DNA of 64,000 nt, from positions 1 through 64,000 of the forward strand of contig JANOQN010000076.1 in NCBI GenBank assembly GCA_031422315.1, given 5' to 3'. The DNA comes from JANNYA01 sp031422315 (GTDB lineage Bacteria; Pseudomonadota; Gammaproteobacteria; Xanthomonadales; SZUA-5). Made by a program: the position numbers and the translations under genes. The notes under the pieces were generated by a model that was not told the origin of the DNA, searched no databases, and saw only the letters and a program-made list of their open reading frames with translations. Below are positions 8,577-17,907 of the stretch, piece by piece; position 1 is the stretch's first letter, and each line of letters starts with the position of its first letter.

Positions 8577-11500
8577 ATGCATAACCACAGTCCGTCGGAC
8601 ACGCTTAACCCCAGTGCAGCCGTGCGCGCCAAATTGTGCGAGGCGCTGCGGCTGGATTTAATTGGCCCACACAACGATCACGCTTTTGCGCGTGAACTAT
8701 TGCCCGAGCGGCCCGAGCGCTGGTATTTGACTGGCTTTTTAGTGCCCTTCGACGCCACCGCCGCCGAGCGGATTATTGATCAGGAGCCTGACGAAGAATT
8801 GGATGGCGGCGCAGCTGGTGGCGGCGACGACAACGAAATACCCGAACGCGCAAGCGCGCAGCGCAGCTATTTGCCGTCCTCCATGGGCTTAACGCTGCTG
8901 GTTCCAAGCGATTTGAGCCAGGTGCAGATCGAAGTGGAATGGGGTGATTACATCAATGAAGTGCTTGAAGGCGAAACGCCATCGAATGCTGAAGCGGACA
9001 ACGATGACGCTGAATTGGTCAAGCCAGATCGCAAGCCCAGGCGCTATCGACGCATCCCCAATTCGGCGCAGCTAACGCTGAACTTGAACCACAGTTCTGC
9101 CGTGCCGCTTTCGCAAAACTTGGCTGGACCATGGCCATTAGCCGATAGCGGGCTGTGGCTGACCGCCGTGGTGCGCCATGTGCCGACTGCAGGCTTGGCA
9201 GATCGGCTGCCAGAAGGCACACGGACGTTGAGCGTATTTCTAACCAATCAGCGCAAATCAACCAAGCCGTACTTTAAAACCTACTGCTATCAGCCGCGCA
9301 TTTTTGTGCGCTGCCAATCGGATGCCGCATGCTTTATCGCCCGCCCAGATTTGCGCTATGGCGGAGCGCGCGCAAACCAAGCCGATTGGGATGAAAAAGT
9401 GGCTGATTTGCACTATCGCGATGTGTGCGAATACGCCGTAGGCCACGGCGTGGCGGCGCAGGCGCTTCTGGCAAACGGTAAATGCGCTGAAGTTGCCAGC
9501 GAATGGTTGCCGAGTGCTGAGGTTGAAAAGGTGGATGTCGCGCAGATGCAAGGCGTAACGTTGGATATGGAAGCTTTGGCAAAGCTTGCTAGCCATGCAG
9601 ACGCACAAATCCAATTAACGCCGCTAGTGCAGGAATATCAACGCTGGATCACGCTGCAGCATGCTGGTGTAGAGCAGTTAGGCGCAGAGCGCAAACAAAC
9701 GGCAGTTGATTTGTTGAAAGACGCCACGCTGGCCGCCACTCGCATTGAAGCTGGCATCGCTGCGCTGGCCAACCCAAAGGTGCTGCGCGCGTTTGTGCTG
9801 GCCAATGAAGCCATGGCGATCGCTCAGCGCCGCCGCGATATGCAAATTCGCAGCGTTAGCTTGACGCAAAGCAGACCGCCGCAATGGCGCCCGTTCCAGC
9901 TGGCGTTTTTTCTGCTGAACTTGACGGGCTTAGCAGACCCCACGCACCCGCAGCGCCCGTTAGTCGATCTGCTGTTCTTCCCCACCGGCGGCGGCAAAAC
10001 TGAAGCGTATCTGGGCATTGCCACGTTTACGCTGGTGCTGCGCCGCTTACAAAATCCGGGTATCGGTTCGGCCGGTGTATCGGTGCTGATGCGCTACACG
10101 CTGCGTCTGCTAACACTCGATCAGCTTGGGCGCGCCGCCACGGTGATTTGCGCGCTTGAATTGATGCGCGAGAAGTTGCCGGAACTGGGCACTTGGCCGT
10201 TCGAAATTGGCCTGTGGGTGGGTTCGGGCGCCACACCCAATCGCATCGGTGGGCCGGGCGATACCGGCCCAGGGAAAGACTACACCGCTTACACCAAGCT
10301 GCGCGAATTTCAAGCCCGCAGCACTGATCGCCCAGCGCCCATTCCATTAGAAAATTGCCCTTGGTGCGGCACACGTTTTGATCGTAACTCGTTCCGGCTA
10401 ATACCGAATCACAAACAGCCACAGGGCTTAAGCGTGGGCTGCGCTAATTTGAACTGCGATTTCACCGGCAATCGCCCGCTGCCGATTGTTGCGGTCGACG
10501 AAAGCATCTATCGCCGACTGCCCTGCTTTTTAATTGCGACTGTCGATAAGTTTGCTGCACTGCCTTGGACCGGCCAAGCCGGCGCGCTGTTTGGCAAAGT
10601 GCGCGGGTATGATGCGGCAGGCTTTTACGGCGCTTCTGAGCCAGCGCGCGGCACGCCGCTGCCGGGTGGCTTATTGCCGCCTGATTTGATTATTCAAGAT
10701 GAGCTGCATTTAATCTCCGGCCCGCTGGGCACCATTGCTGGGCTGTATGAAACGGCCATCGAAGCGCTGTGCGAGCGCACCGTGGGCGCCAATAGCATTT
10801 GGCCCAAAATCATTGCCAGTACCGCCACCGTGCGCCGCGCCGATGCGCAAATTCGCGCTTTGTTTGGCCGCGATCGCGCGCAAGTATTTCCACCGCCTGG
10901 GCCGAATCGGCAAGACTCATTTTTTGCGCAAACCAAAAGCGTAAGGCAGGTTCCGGGCCGGCGATATTTAGGCGTGGCCGCACCCGGGCGAAGCTTCAAA
11001 CTGGTGTATTTGCGCACCATGCTGGCGCTGATGAGCGCGGCCGAGCGCCTTTATCAGCAGGCGCCGAAAAATCCAAGCAATCCGGCGGATCCGTATATGA
11101 GTTTGCTGGGCTACTTCAGCAGCCTGCGCGAACTCGGCGGCAGCCGACGTATTGTCGAAGACGAAGTGCTGTCGAAACTGGAGCGATATGGCGAGCGCCA
11201 GCGGCTTGAGCCTGCGGATGTTTTATTCGCCAATCGCAAAATCAAAGAAGAGGCGCTTGAGCTGACTTCGCGCGTCGCCACCAATGTGGTCGCGGAGAAC
11301 AAGCGCAAGCTATCTGAAGCGCATTCCACCAGCGATCATGTGGATGTTGCATTGGCCACCAATATGATCTCGGTCGGTTTGGACATTACTCGGCTTGGTT
11401 TAATGCTGGTGGTAGGCCAACCCAAAGCCAGTGCGGAATACATTCAAGCCACCAGCCGCGTGGGGCGCGATGTCGACAAACCTGGCTTAGTGGTTACGCT

Positions 11501-12044
11501 GCTCAACGTGCACCGGGCACGTGATCGTTCGCACTTTGAACGCTTTAACAGCTTTCACGAGAGTTTCTATCGCAGCGTAGAAGCCAGCAGCGTTACGCCG
11601 TTTTCACCGCGCGCTTTGGATCGCGCGCTGGCAGGCGTGTTGGTCGGCATGGCGCGCCATTTAGAGCCTAGATTATCGCCATCTGACGCGGCCAGTCGTA
11701 TCACAGAGCTGCGCGCAAGTTTGGATGCACTCGCCGAGCGCTTCGCCAAACGCGCGCAGCTGGCACGGGCGGACAGCGAGCTGGTGGAACAGGTGCGCAA
11801 TCGCGTGGCGAACCTGCTTGACGCCTGGGTGAAGGTGCAAATGCAGCTCGCTGAAACCCAAACCGGGCTGAAATACCAGCCGCAAGAAAGTGGCACCGGA
11901 AAAGCTTTGCTTCGAGAATTTTTAGACCCCGAGCTCGCGCAGCTCAGCCCACATCAGCGGCGATTTCGCGCGGCGCGATCAATGCGCGAAATCGAGCCGT
12001 CGACCGAACTTGAAATTAAACCTCTGGCCACTTGGGAGCGCTAA
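8577..12044 (+). CDS. drmA: DISARM helicase DrmA
   Basis: A 1155-residue helicase-like protein. Walker A is 'FFPTGGGKTEAYLG' near residue 470. The motif II equivalent is 'LIIQDELHLISGPLG' (about 705-718), where DELH replaces DEAH. 'IASTATVRRADAQI' follows, and 'NMISVGLDITRLGL' plus 'ATSRVGRD' (about 928-960) form the second helicase domain. A four-cysteine zinc-finger-like segment, 'CPWCG' and 'GCANLNCDF', lies between Walker A and motif II. In DISARM, DrmA works with DrmB in a complex that recognises and blocks incoming phage DNA. AGGGAG at 8564-8569 sits seven bases before the ATG. drmB starts 3 bases after the stop. Confidence 0.92.
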   Translation: MHNHSPSDTLNPSAAVRAKLCEALRLDLIGPHNDHAFARELLPERPERWYLTGFLVPFDATAAERIIDQEPDEELDGGAAGGGDDNEIPERASAQRSYLPSSMGLTLLVPSDLSQVQIEVEWGDYINEVLEGETPSNAEADNDDAELVKPDRKPRRYRRIPNSAQLTLNLNHSSAVPLSQNLAGPWPLADSGLWLTAVVRHVPTAGLADRLPEGTRTLSVFLTNQRKSTKPYFKTYCYQPRIFVRCQSDAACFIARPDLRYGGARANQADWDEKVADLHYRDVCEYAVGHGVAAQALLANGKCAEVASEWLPSAEVEKVDVAQMQGVTLDMEALAKLASHADAQIQLTPLVQEYQRWITLQHAGVEQLGAERKQTAVDLLKDATLAATRIEAGIAALANPKVLRAFVLANEAMAIAQRRRDMQIRSVSLTQSRPPQWRPFQLAFFLLNLTGLADPTHPQRPLVDLLFFPTGGGKTEAYLGIATFTLVLRRLQNPGIGSAGVSVLMRYTLRLLTLDQLGRAATVICALELMREKLPELGTWPFEIGLWVGSGATPNRIGGPGDTGPGKDYTAYTKLREFQARSTDRPAPIPLENCPWCGTRFDRNSFRLIPNHKQPQGLSVGCANLNCDFTGNRPLPIVAVDESIYRRLPCFLIATVDKFAALPWTGQAGALFGKVRGYDAAGFYGASEPARGTPLPGGLLPPDLIIQDELHLISGPLGTIAGLYETAIEALCERTVGANSIWPKIIASTATVRRADAQIRALFGRDRAQVFPPPGPNRQDSFFAQTKSVRQVPGRRYLGVAAPGRSFKLVYLRTMLALMSAAERLYQQAPKNPSNPADPYMSLLGYFSSLRELGGSRRIVEDEVLSKLERYGERQRLEPADVLFANRKIKEEALELTSRVATNVVAENKRKLSEAHSTSDHVDVALATNMISVGLDITRLGLMLVVGQPKASAEYIQATSRVGRDVDKPGLVVTLLNVHRARDRSHFERFNSFHESFYRSVEASSVTPFSPRALDRALAGVLVGMARHLEPRLSPSDAASRITELRASLDALAERFAKRAQLARADSELVEQVRNRVANLLDAWVKVQMQLAETQTGLKYQPQESGTGKALLREFLDPELAQLSPHQRRFRAARSMREIEPSTELEIKPLATWER

Positions 12045-12047
12045 ATC

Positions 12048-13829
12048 ATGTCTGCAAAACACGCGCTGCGCCAATCGCAGCTTTTAACCACATATGGCCC
12101 AGGGGCGCTGCTGGATTTGCCAGAAACTGCCGTGATTGTCGGAGGCTTGGATCAATGGCGCTATGCCGATACGCACTCTGGATTCGTCGAGGAGCCGCGC
12201 TTGGTGGCGAAGCTGCAGTCCATGCTGCAGCGGCAAAACCTGCAGCTGCGCCTGCCGCCGGAAGCGCAAGACGGCTACAAGTCGACCCAGAAAGTGACGG
12301 CTTTTGAATTTCCGAATTGGTTCGTTTCGCAAAAGACAGAAACCAGTGGTGCAGGCGTTCGCAGACGCCGGCTGCTGCATCGGGGCGCGCTGGAGAAGGG
12401 ACACTACCGTGACGATCAGAAAAAGAAAGTCCAAGTAGTGCCGATTCGATTTGTCCGCGCCTGCCCAGCAGGGCATATTGGCGATATTGATTGGAAAGCC
12501 TTTGTCCACGGCGCCCGCGATTCCACCTGTATGCGCGATCTGTGGATTGAGGAACATGGTACCACCGGTGATTTGAGTCAAACATTGGTTAAATGTGACT
12601 GTGGCGCCAGCGAAAACATTGGTGCCGCCTACCGAACCGAGTCAGCGAAATTGGGCTTCTGCGATGGTGCCAGGCCGTGGTTAGGCAGTTTCGCAAGGGA
12701 AGAATGCCGCGAAAAAAATCGCCTGCTATTGCGCAGCGCCAGCAACGCGTATTTTTCGCGCACCGTATCAGTCATCTCTATTCCCGATACTGCCGACAGC
12801 TTAAATACCTTGGTTAGTGCACTCTGGGCTGAAGGCCTGCAGTTGGTGCCCAATTCAATGCCTTTAGCGCTTGCAAGGCAAATTCCAAGCCTGGGAAAAC
12901 AGCTAGAAAGCTACGCAGATGCGCCCTTGTTGGCTGCCATTGCACGCCATCGCGGCGGCACAAGCCCGCAGCGTAGTATTAAGGAAGCTGAGTTCGACGC
13001 CTTAAGCAGCGCACCTGCTGACCAACAAATTGAGGTTCCAGAAGGAGAATTTTTTGCCCGTCAGCTTGCCTTGGCTGCGCTTTCATCGAACGCGGGCATC
13101 GAAAAAATTGTGCTGGTGCACCGCTTGCGCGAGGTCATGGCGCAAGTCGGATTCACCCGTTTTCAGCCCGATGGCACTAATATTCACGGCGAGCTGGAAG
13201 AAAACATCCGAACCGCACAGCTTGCGACAGACGTGCATTGGCTGCCAGCAGTGGTCAATCGCGGCGAGGGCGTATTTCTGCAGCTCAGCGGAGTGGCTGT
13301 GCAGGCCTGGCTGCAGCGGCCGGAAGTTGTCATTCGTGGCGAGGAGTTGCGGGCAGGCTTTTTGCGCTGGCGAGAATCACATCCAAGCAGTCAGCGCGTT
13401 TTCCCAGGCTTGCCCTATATCTTGCTGCACACGCTTTCTCACATGTTGATGCAGGCCATTGCACTGGATTGCGGCTATCCAGCAACGTCATTGCGCGAAC
13501 GCATTTACGCCGAAGACGGAAAATTTGGGCTATTGATTTTGACCGCCGCCGCCGATGCACAGGGGAGTTTGGGTGGGCTTGTTCAAGCTGCGCGCGAAAT
13601 TGATAAATATCTAGTGAGCGCCTTGCGCGCCGCTGAGCTTTGCTCGAATGATCCGGTGTGCTCACAGCATAACCCAGTGGCAAACGATCATTTAGTCGGA
13701 GCCGCATGCCACGGCTGTTTACTGGCACCAGAAACATCCTGCGAACAGCGCAATGATTTCCTAGACCGCGCGCTGGTAGTCAGTACGATTGATCAGCTGG
13801 GCGCAGAATTTTTCGCCCGAGGGCAATGA
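12048..13829 (+). CDS. drmB: DISARM protein DrmB (DUF1998)
   Basis: A 593-residue protein with a C-terminal DUF1998 domain, visible as 'LLHTLSHMLMQAIALDCGY' and the cysteine-rich 'AACHGCLLAPETSCEQR'. A central cysteine pair, 'KCDCGASENIG', followed by 'GFCDGARPW', suggests another metal site. The N-terminus 'ALRQSQLLTTYGPGALLDL' is typical of DrmB. It partners DrmA in the core shared by all DISARM classes. The GGGAG ribosome binding site lies inside the end of drmA. The stop codon is followed after one base by the ATG of the DUF1016 nuclease, which points to coupled translation of an added gene. Confidence 0.92.
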   Translation: MSAKHALRQSQLLTTYGPGALLDLPETAVIVGGLDQWRYADTHSGFVEEPRLVAKLQSMLQRQNLQLRLPPEAQDGYKSTQKVTAFEFPNWFVSQKTETSGAGVRRRRLLHRGALEKGHYRDDQKKKVQVVPIRFVRACPAGHIGDIDWKAFVHGARDSTCMRDLWIEEHGTTGDLSQTLVKCDCGASENIGAAYRTESAKLGFCDGARPWLGSFAREECREKNRLLLRSASNAYFSRTVSVISIPDTADSLNTLVSALWAEGLQLVPNSMPLALARQIPSLGKQLESYADAPLLAAIARHRGGTSPQRSIKEAEFDALSSAPADQQIEVPEGEFFARQLALAALSSNAGIEKIVLVHRLREVMAQVGFTRFQPDGTNIHGELEENIRTAQLATDVHWLPAVVNRGEGVFLQLSGVAVQAWLQRPEVVIRGEELRAGFLRWRESHPSSQRVFPGLPYILLHTLSHMLMQAIALDCGYPATSLRERIYAEDGKFGLLILTAAADAQGSLGGLVQAAREIDKYLVSALRAAELCSNDPVCSQHNPVANDHLVGAACHGCLLAPETSCEQRNDFLDRALVVSTIDQLGAEFFARGQ

Positions 13830-13830
13830 G

Positions 13831-14916
13831 ATGGGCAATGCTAAAAACCTAATTCAGCCAGTTGGCACTGAGCCAGCTGCGCCGTTGTTACTAGCAGATG
13901 TGCGAGAGCTCATTGAATCGGCGCGCATGCAATTATCACAGGCCGCGAACAGCGCGCTGACGATGGTTTATTGGCAGGTTGGCGAGCGGATTCGGACCGA
14001 GATCTTGCGCGACGCCCGTGCGAAATATGGTCAGGAGATTTTGCCGACGCTGTCGGCAAAATTGGTGCCGCACTATGGAAAAGGCTTTAGTGAGCGCAAT
14101 CTGGCAAGAATGATTGACTTTTCGGCTGCGTTTCAAACACGGGAAATTATAGATTCACTCGCTCAGCACCTGAGCTGGAGCCACTTTGTTGAAATCCTAC
14201 CGCTCAAACAGCCGCTTGAGCGCGAGTTCTACGCTGAAATGTGCCGCATTGAGCGTTGGAGTGTGCGCACGCTGCGGGAACGTATCGGTAGTCAGCTTTA
14301 CCTGCGTACGGCGATCACCAAAAAGCCGGAAGCGCTGATTGCGAACGAGCTGAGCAAAATGCGTGCAGGTGGGCAGATCACACCGGATTTAGTATTTCGC
14401 GATCCATACATGTTGGAGTTCTTGGATTTAGCCGATGGCTATAGCGAACGAGATTTGGAATCGGCGATCTTGCGAGAGATGGAGCGCTTTCTGCTCGAAT
14501 TGGGTGACGGTTTTACTTTTGTTGCACGGCAAAAGCGCATTACCGTCGGTGCCGACGATTTCTATCTGGATATGCTGTTCTACCATCGGCATTTGCGCCG
14601 CTTGGTCGCGGTGGAGTTAAAGCTGGAAAAGTTCGCGCCCGCGCACAAAAGCCAAATGGAGCTCTATCTGCGCTGGCTGGATAAGTATGACCGCGCCGAA
14701 GGTGAAGCATCGCCCATTGGATTAATTTTGTGCGCCAGCAGCGATGCGGAGCAAGTAGAGCTGTTGGATTTAGAAAGCGCGCAGATTCGCGTGGCGCACT
14801 ATCATGCGGCGCTTCCGGATCTGCAGCTGCTGCAGGCACATTTGCATCAAGCGGTGTTGCGGGCGAGAGAACGCCAGGCTATTGACGCGCAGAGCATGGC
14901 GGCAACACATGCTTGA
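13831..14916 (+). CDS. DUF1016 (YhcG-like) PD-(D/E)XK nuclease
   Basis: A 361-residue protein with the two-part DUF1016 layout. The N-terminal helical domain contains 'MVYWQVGERI', 'LSWSHFVEILP' and 'EREFYAEMCRIERWSVRTL'. The C-terminal nuclease domain contains 'RITVGADDFYLDMLFYHRHL' and 'LVAVELKLEKFAP', giving the D...ExK metal site. Relatives such as E. coli YhcG are common near restriction-modification loci. The ATG at 13831 is chosen because GAGGG lies seven bases before it and the drmB TGA ends two bases upstream; a longer ORF from 13789 overlaps drmB. Its last 8 bases overlap the drmC start. It is not a core DISARM gene, so it is an accessory nuclease captured in the operon. Confidence 0.88.
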   Translation: MGNAKNLIQPVGTEPAAPLLLADVRELIESARMQLSQAANSALTMVYWQVGERIRTEILRDARAKYGQEILPTLSAKLVPHYGKGFSERNLARMIDFSAAFQTREIIDSLAQHLSWSHFVEILPLKQPLEREFYAEMCRIERWSVRTLRERIGSQLYLRTAITKKPEALIANELSKMRAGGQITPDLVFRDPYMLEFLDLADGYSERDLESAILREMERFLLELGDGFTFVARQKRITVGADDFYLDMLFYHRHLRRLVAVELKLEKFAPAHKSQMELYLRWLDKYDRAEGEASPIGLILCASSDAEQVELLDLESAQIRVAHYHAALPDLQLLQAHLHQAVLRARERQAIDAQSMAATHA

Positions 14917-15677
14917 GCTGTTCCTTGGATTGCCGCCGAATGCGCTTGCGGCGCTGGCAGCGCTGTTGCGGGACTATGCGCCGAACTGGCCGCCACAGAA
15001 TCGGCTTGAGCGCTTTGACGGACTTTCACCGGCGGCGATTGCCTCCATGCAAAGCGCAGGCTGGGCCGCTACGCAGCTGGCAGATGCATGCCAGTTAGCG
15101 GCCACCACTTCGGCGCACCAGTTAAAGCACGCCGTGCAGCTCGTGCTGTCAGGCTGCCAAAGCGAAAGTGTGCCGACGCGCGATACGGCTGCGGTGATGA
15201 AAGCGCTGTTGGCTAGCGCGCGTACTGAGGTCATTGTGGCGGGCTATCCCTTCCATCGCGCCAATGAAATTTTAGCGCCACTGCACGCAAAGATGAAGGT
15301 AGACGCTGGATTTTACGGTGCGAATCATTATGGATATCAAACGCCCGTATCAAAACAGCACTATTGCACAAGATTTGGCACGCAAAGCGCAGCTTGAGTT
15401 TTGGAAACAAAGCTGGCCTTGGCAGCCACGTCCAGAACTTTATTTTGACCCTCGTTCCTTAGCGCTAGCGCCCGAGCAGCGCGCCAGCATGCATGCAAAG
15501 TTTGTACTCGTTGATCGAGAGCAAGCATTGATCACATCTGCCAATTTCACCCGTGCAGCGTTGACTAAAAACATAGAAGTTGGCCTGCTCATAAAAGAAC
15601 CCAGTTTGTGTCAGCAATTAGGCCTATTCGCTGATTCGTTAATCGTCCAGCACCTTTTGCCGCTGAAATACGGTTAG
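14909..15677 (+). pseudogene. drmC: DISARM phospholipase-D-like protein DrmC, split by a frameshift
   Basis: Two overlapping frames together give one DrmC. The first starts at ATG 14909 ('MLELFLGLPPNALA') and runs on to a stop at 15397. The second carries the rest, from about 15318: 'MDIKRPYQNSTIAQDLA', 'YFDPRSLALAPEQRASMH' and the HKD motif 'MHAKFVLVDREQALITSANF'. Removing one T from the TTTT run at 15311-15314 restores a single frame reading 'VDAGFTVRIIMDIKRPY', about 255 residues. The first frame alone lacks the HKD catalytic motif, so without correction no active nuclease is made. In published DISARM work drmC is the component with the least effect on protection, so its loss may be tolerated. 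A sequencing error is also possible. Confidence 0.85.
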
Positions 15678-15720
15678 CTAACTGATCAAGTCAAACTCGC
15701 AAAACTGCTTGAGAGGCATT

Positions 15721-15739
15721 ACATCTTATGGATGTTTTT
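15721..15739 (+). terminator. Weak hairpin after drmC
   Basis: ACATC (15721-15725) and GATGT (15731-15735) form a 5-bp stem with a 5-base loop, followed by TTTT. The stem is short and A/T rich, so termination would be weak. It lies between the convergent drmC and hslO genes, where a terminator would be expected. Confidence 0.28.
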
Positions 15740-15762
15740 GACGTTTCACTGTCTGGCTTAAA

Positions 15763-16668
15763 TCAATGCTGCGTTTGCGCCAAATTGGCATCTGCAAACC
15801 AAGCGCCAATTTCAAACGCATCAAACTGGTAGCGGCTATTGCAAAATTCGCAGGTGGCGGACACAAAACCGTCGGCCTGCACGCAGGCCATAGCTTCGTG
15901 CGCGCCTAAGCTGATCAATACGTGTTTGAGGCGGTTTTTGCTGCACGAGCAGTGGAAGCGCAAGTTTTGGCGGCTGAGCATCTGCACTTTCTCTTCGCTA
16001 AACAATCGGCCGATCAACTCGTTCGCTGATATTTCAAGCAGCTCGGCTTGTTGCAGCGTTTGGAACAAATGCTGTGCGCGGTTCCAACCGTCTTCATCGA
16101 ATGCGCCGGTGCCGCCTTCGCCGGGGATGCGCTGGGCAATCAGGCCGACGCTGTGGGTTTCGCCATGAGCCAAAAAAATCCGGGTTGGGATTTGTTCGGA
16201 GCGCTCAAAGTATGACTCTAGTGCTGCCACCAAACTGCTCTGATTGCTAGCATTATCAGTCGCGTCCACCGCGACTATGCCTTGATAGCGCTCGCCTTGT
16301 TCGGGTTCTAGCGTGATCGCTAAAATACCGGCGCTGGTTGGGAAGTGCTCGATTTTGCCTTCAGGTATTCGGGCAAGGCCGCGAATTTCGCCTAAATGAT
16401 TGCATTCACTCAGCACCTGGGCGCCGCTAGCTTGTGCGCGGCGCTGTAAAAGCAATCGGCCTTCGAGTTTGATGGTGCTGCATAGCATTGCTGCGGCGCA
16501 GGCCATTTTGCTAAGTTCCTCAGCATATTCGATTGGGTAACTGTGGCCGGTAAGCAGCGCAGCTTGCACCGTTTCGATACGCGCAATCGCGATGCGAATA
16601 CCCAGCTCAGGCAGGAGAAATCTTGCAAGCTGGTCTGATCGCGCTGGGGCTATTGGATCGCTAATCAT
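15763..16668 (-). CDS. hslO: Redox-regulated chaperone Hsp33
   Basis: A 301-residue Hsp33. The C-terminal redox switch is clear: 'HCSCSKNR' (C-x-C) and 'ATCEFCNSRYQF' (C-x-x-C), the four cysteines that bind zinc in the reduced state and form disulfides on oxidation. The N-terminal domain shows 'GHSYPIEYAEELSKMACAA' and 'HGETHSVGLIAQ'. Hsp33 holds unfolding proteins in the cytosol during oxidative stress. The ATG at 16668 is preceded by GAGAGG eight bases upstream; a TTG one codon earlier is less likely. It begins 12 bases after the sufS stop on the same strand, so it may be transcribed with the suf genes. Confidence 0.95.
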   Translation of the reverse strand: MISDPIAPARSDQLARFLLPELGIRIAIARIETVQAALLTGHSYPIEYAEELSKMACAAAMLCSTIKLEGRLLLQRRAQASGAQVLSECNHLGEIRGLARIPEGKIEHFPTSAGILAITLEPEQGERYQGIVAVDATDNASNQSSLVAALESYFERSEQIPTRIFLAHGETHSVGLIAQRIPGEGGTGAFDEDGWNRAQHLFQTLQQAELLEISANELIGRLFSEEKVQMLSRQNLRFHCSCSKNRLKHVLISLGAHEAMACVQADGFVSATCEFCNSRYQFDAFEIGAWFADANLAQTQH

Positions 16669-16680
16669 CAAGAGTGCCTC

Positions 16681-17907
16681 TCAAGTCAGTAGTTTGCGCA
16701 CGGCGTATAGACCTTCGACTAAGGCATCAACCTCGCTTTTTGTATTATAAAAAGCCAGCGAAGCACGCGCGCTGGCGCTCACGCCCATGCGCGCCATCAG
16801 CGGATGCGCGCAGTGCTGGCCGGAGCGAATCGCAATGCCGCGCTGATCCAGCAGCGTTGCCACGTCATGTGGGTGCGTGCCCGCTAAGGTGAAGGAAAAC
16901 ACCGGTGCGCGGCTGGCCGCATGGCCCATGAGCCGTAAACCGTCCAGCTGTTCAAGCGCTTGCTGAGCATAATTAGCTAACTCATGTTCTCGTGCGCTTA
17001 TAGCGTCCAGACCAAACGCTCGCGTTGAAGCAATCGCGGCGCCCAAACCAATAACGCCGGCAATATTGGGTGTGCCGGCTTCGAACTTATTGGGCAAATC
17101 AGCGAAGGTGCTGCCGCTAAAAGAAACCTGCTCGATCATATCGCCGCCGCCTAAAAATGGTGGCATGCGCTCAAGCAGCGCGCGCCTGCCCCACAGCACG
17201 CCAGTGCCAGTCGGCGCATACAGTTTGTGGCCGGTGAAGGCGTAGAAATCGCACCCTATCGTCTGGACGTCAATCGCCAGATGCGGCGCGGCTTGGCTGC
17301 CATCAATTACCGTAACAATGCCGCGCGATTTTGCCATCTGACATAGCTGCTGCACCGGGTTAATCGTGCCCAACACGTTTGATACGTGGGTAAAGCAAAA
17401 CAGCTTGACCTCGGGCGTAAGTAGCGCATCGAGCTGGCTCAGATCAAGCTCGCCCGCATCGGTAATTGGCAGCACTTTAATCGTTAGGTTACTGCGCTTT
17501 GCTAATAGCTGCCAAGGCACAATATTGGCGTGATGTTCCATTTCAGTTAGCAGGATTGCATCGCCCGGTTTGAGCTGTGAGCCGTAACTGTATGCAAGTA
17601 AATTTAGCGACTCGGTAGTGCCTTTAGTGAAGATAATTTCAGCGCGCTCCGGCGCGTTGAGCAAAAGCCGCACTTGATCACGCGCAGCTTCGAACGCGGC
17701 GGTAGCCTCTTCGCCCAGCGTGTGCACCGCGCGAAACACATTGGCGCTGCCGGCTTGATAGTAGTGATTACTGGCGTCAATCGCGCTGGCAAACTTTTGC
17801 GCGGTGTTTGCGGAATCCAGATAAACCAGCGGCTTGCCGCCTATTTCGCGCAGCAAGCCTGGGAACTGCGCACGCACAGCTGCGATATCGAAGGGTAGTG
17901 CGCTCAT
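16681..17907 (-). CDS. sufS: Cysteine desulfurase SufS
   Basis: A 408-residue class V PLP enzyme of the SufS (group II) type. It removes sulfur from cysteine and passes it to the Fe-S assembly machinery. The PLP lysine is in 'FTGHKLYAPTG', preceded by 'TEMEHHANIVPW'. The sulfur-accepting cysteine is Cys366 in 'RSGQHCAHPLM'. The ATG overlaps the sufD stop by 4 bases (ATGA). It is the last suf gene here; no sufE, sufU or sufT is seen next to it, so the sulfur acceptor partner must lie elsewhere. Confidence 0.95.
   Translation of the reverse strand: MSALPFDIAAVRAQFPGLLREIGGKPLVYLDSANTAQKFASAIDASNHYYQAGSANVFRAVHTLGEEATAAFEAARDQVRLLLNAPERAEIIFTKGTTESLNLLAYSYGSQLKPGDAILLTEMEHHANIVPWQLLAKRSNLTIKVLPITDAGELDLSQLDALLTPEVKLFCFTHVSNVLGTINPVQQLCQMAKSRGIVTVIDGSQAAPHLAIDVQTIGCDFYAFTGHKLYAPTGTGVLWGRRALLERMPPFLGGGDMIEQVSFSGSTFADLPNKFEAGTPNIAGVIGLGAAIASTRAFGLDAISAREHELANYAQQALEQLDGLRLMGHAASRAPVFSFTLAGTHPHDVATLLDQRGIAIRSGQHCAHPLMARMGVSASARASLAFYNTKSEVDALVEGLYAVRKLLT

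Noticed and set aside
12046..12585. A 179-residue minus-strand ORF inside drmB
   Set aside because: It lies wholly antisense to a well-supported gene, has no protein-like motif and no ribosome binding site that I could support; GC-rich genes commonly give such shadows.
15311..15314. Phase-variable tract in drmC
   Set aside because: The run is only four T's, too short for frequent slippage; a fixed mutation or sequencing error is more likely. No programmed frameshift motif is seen either.
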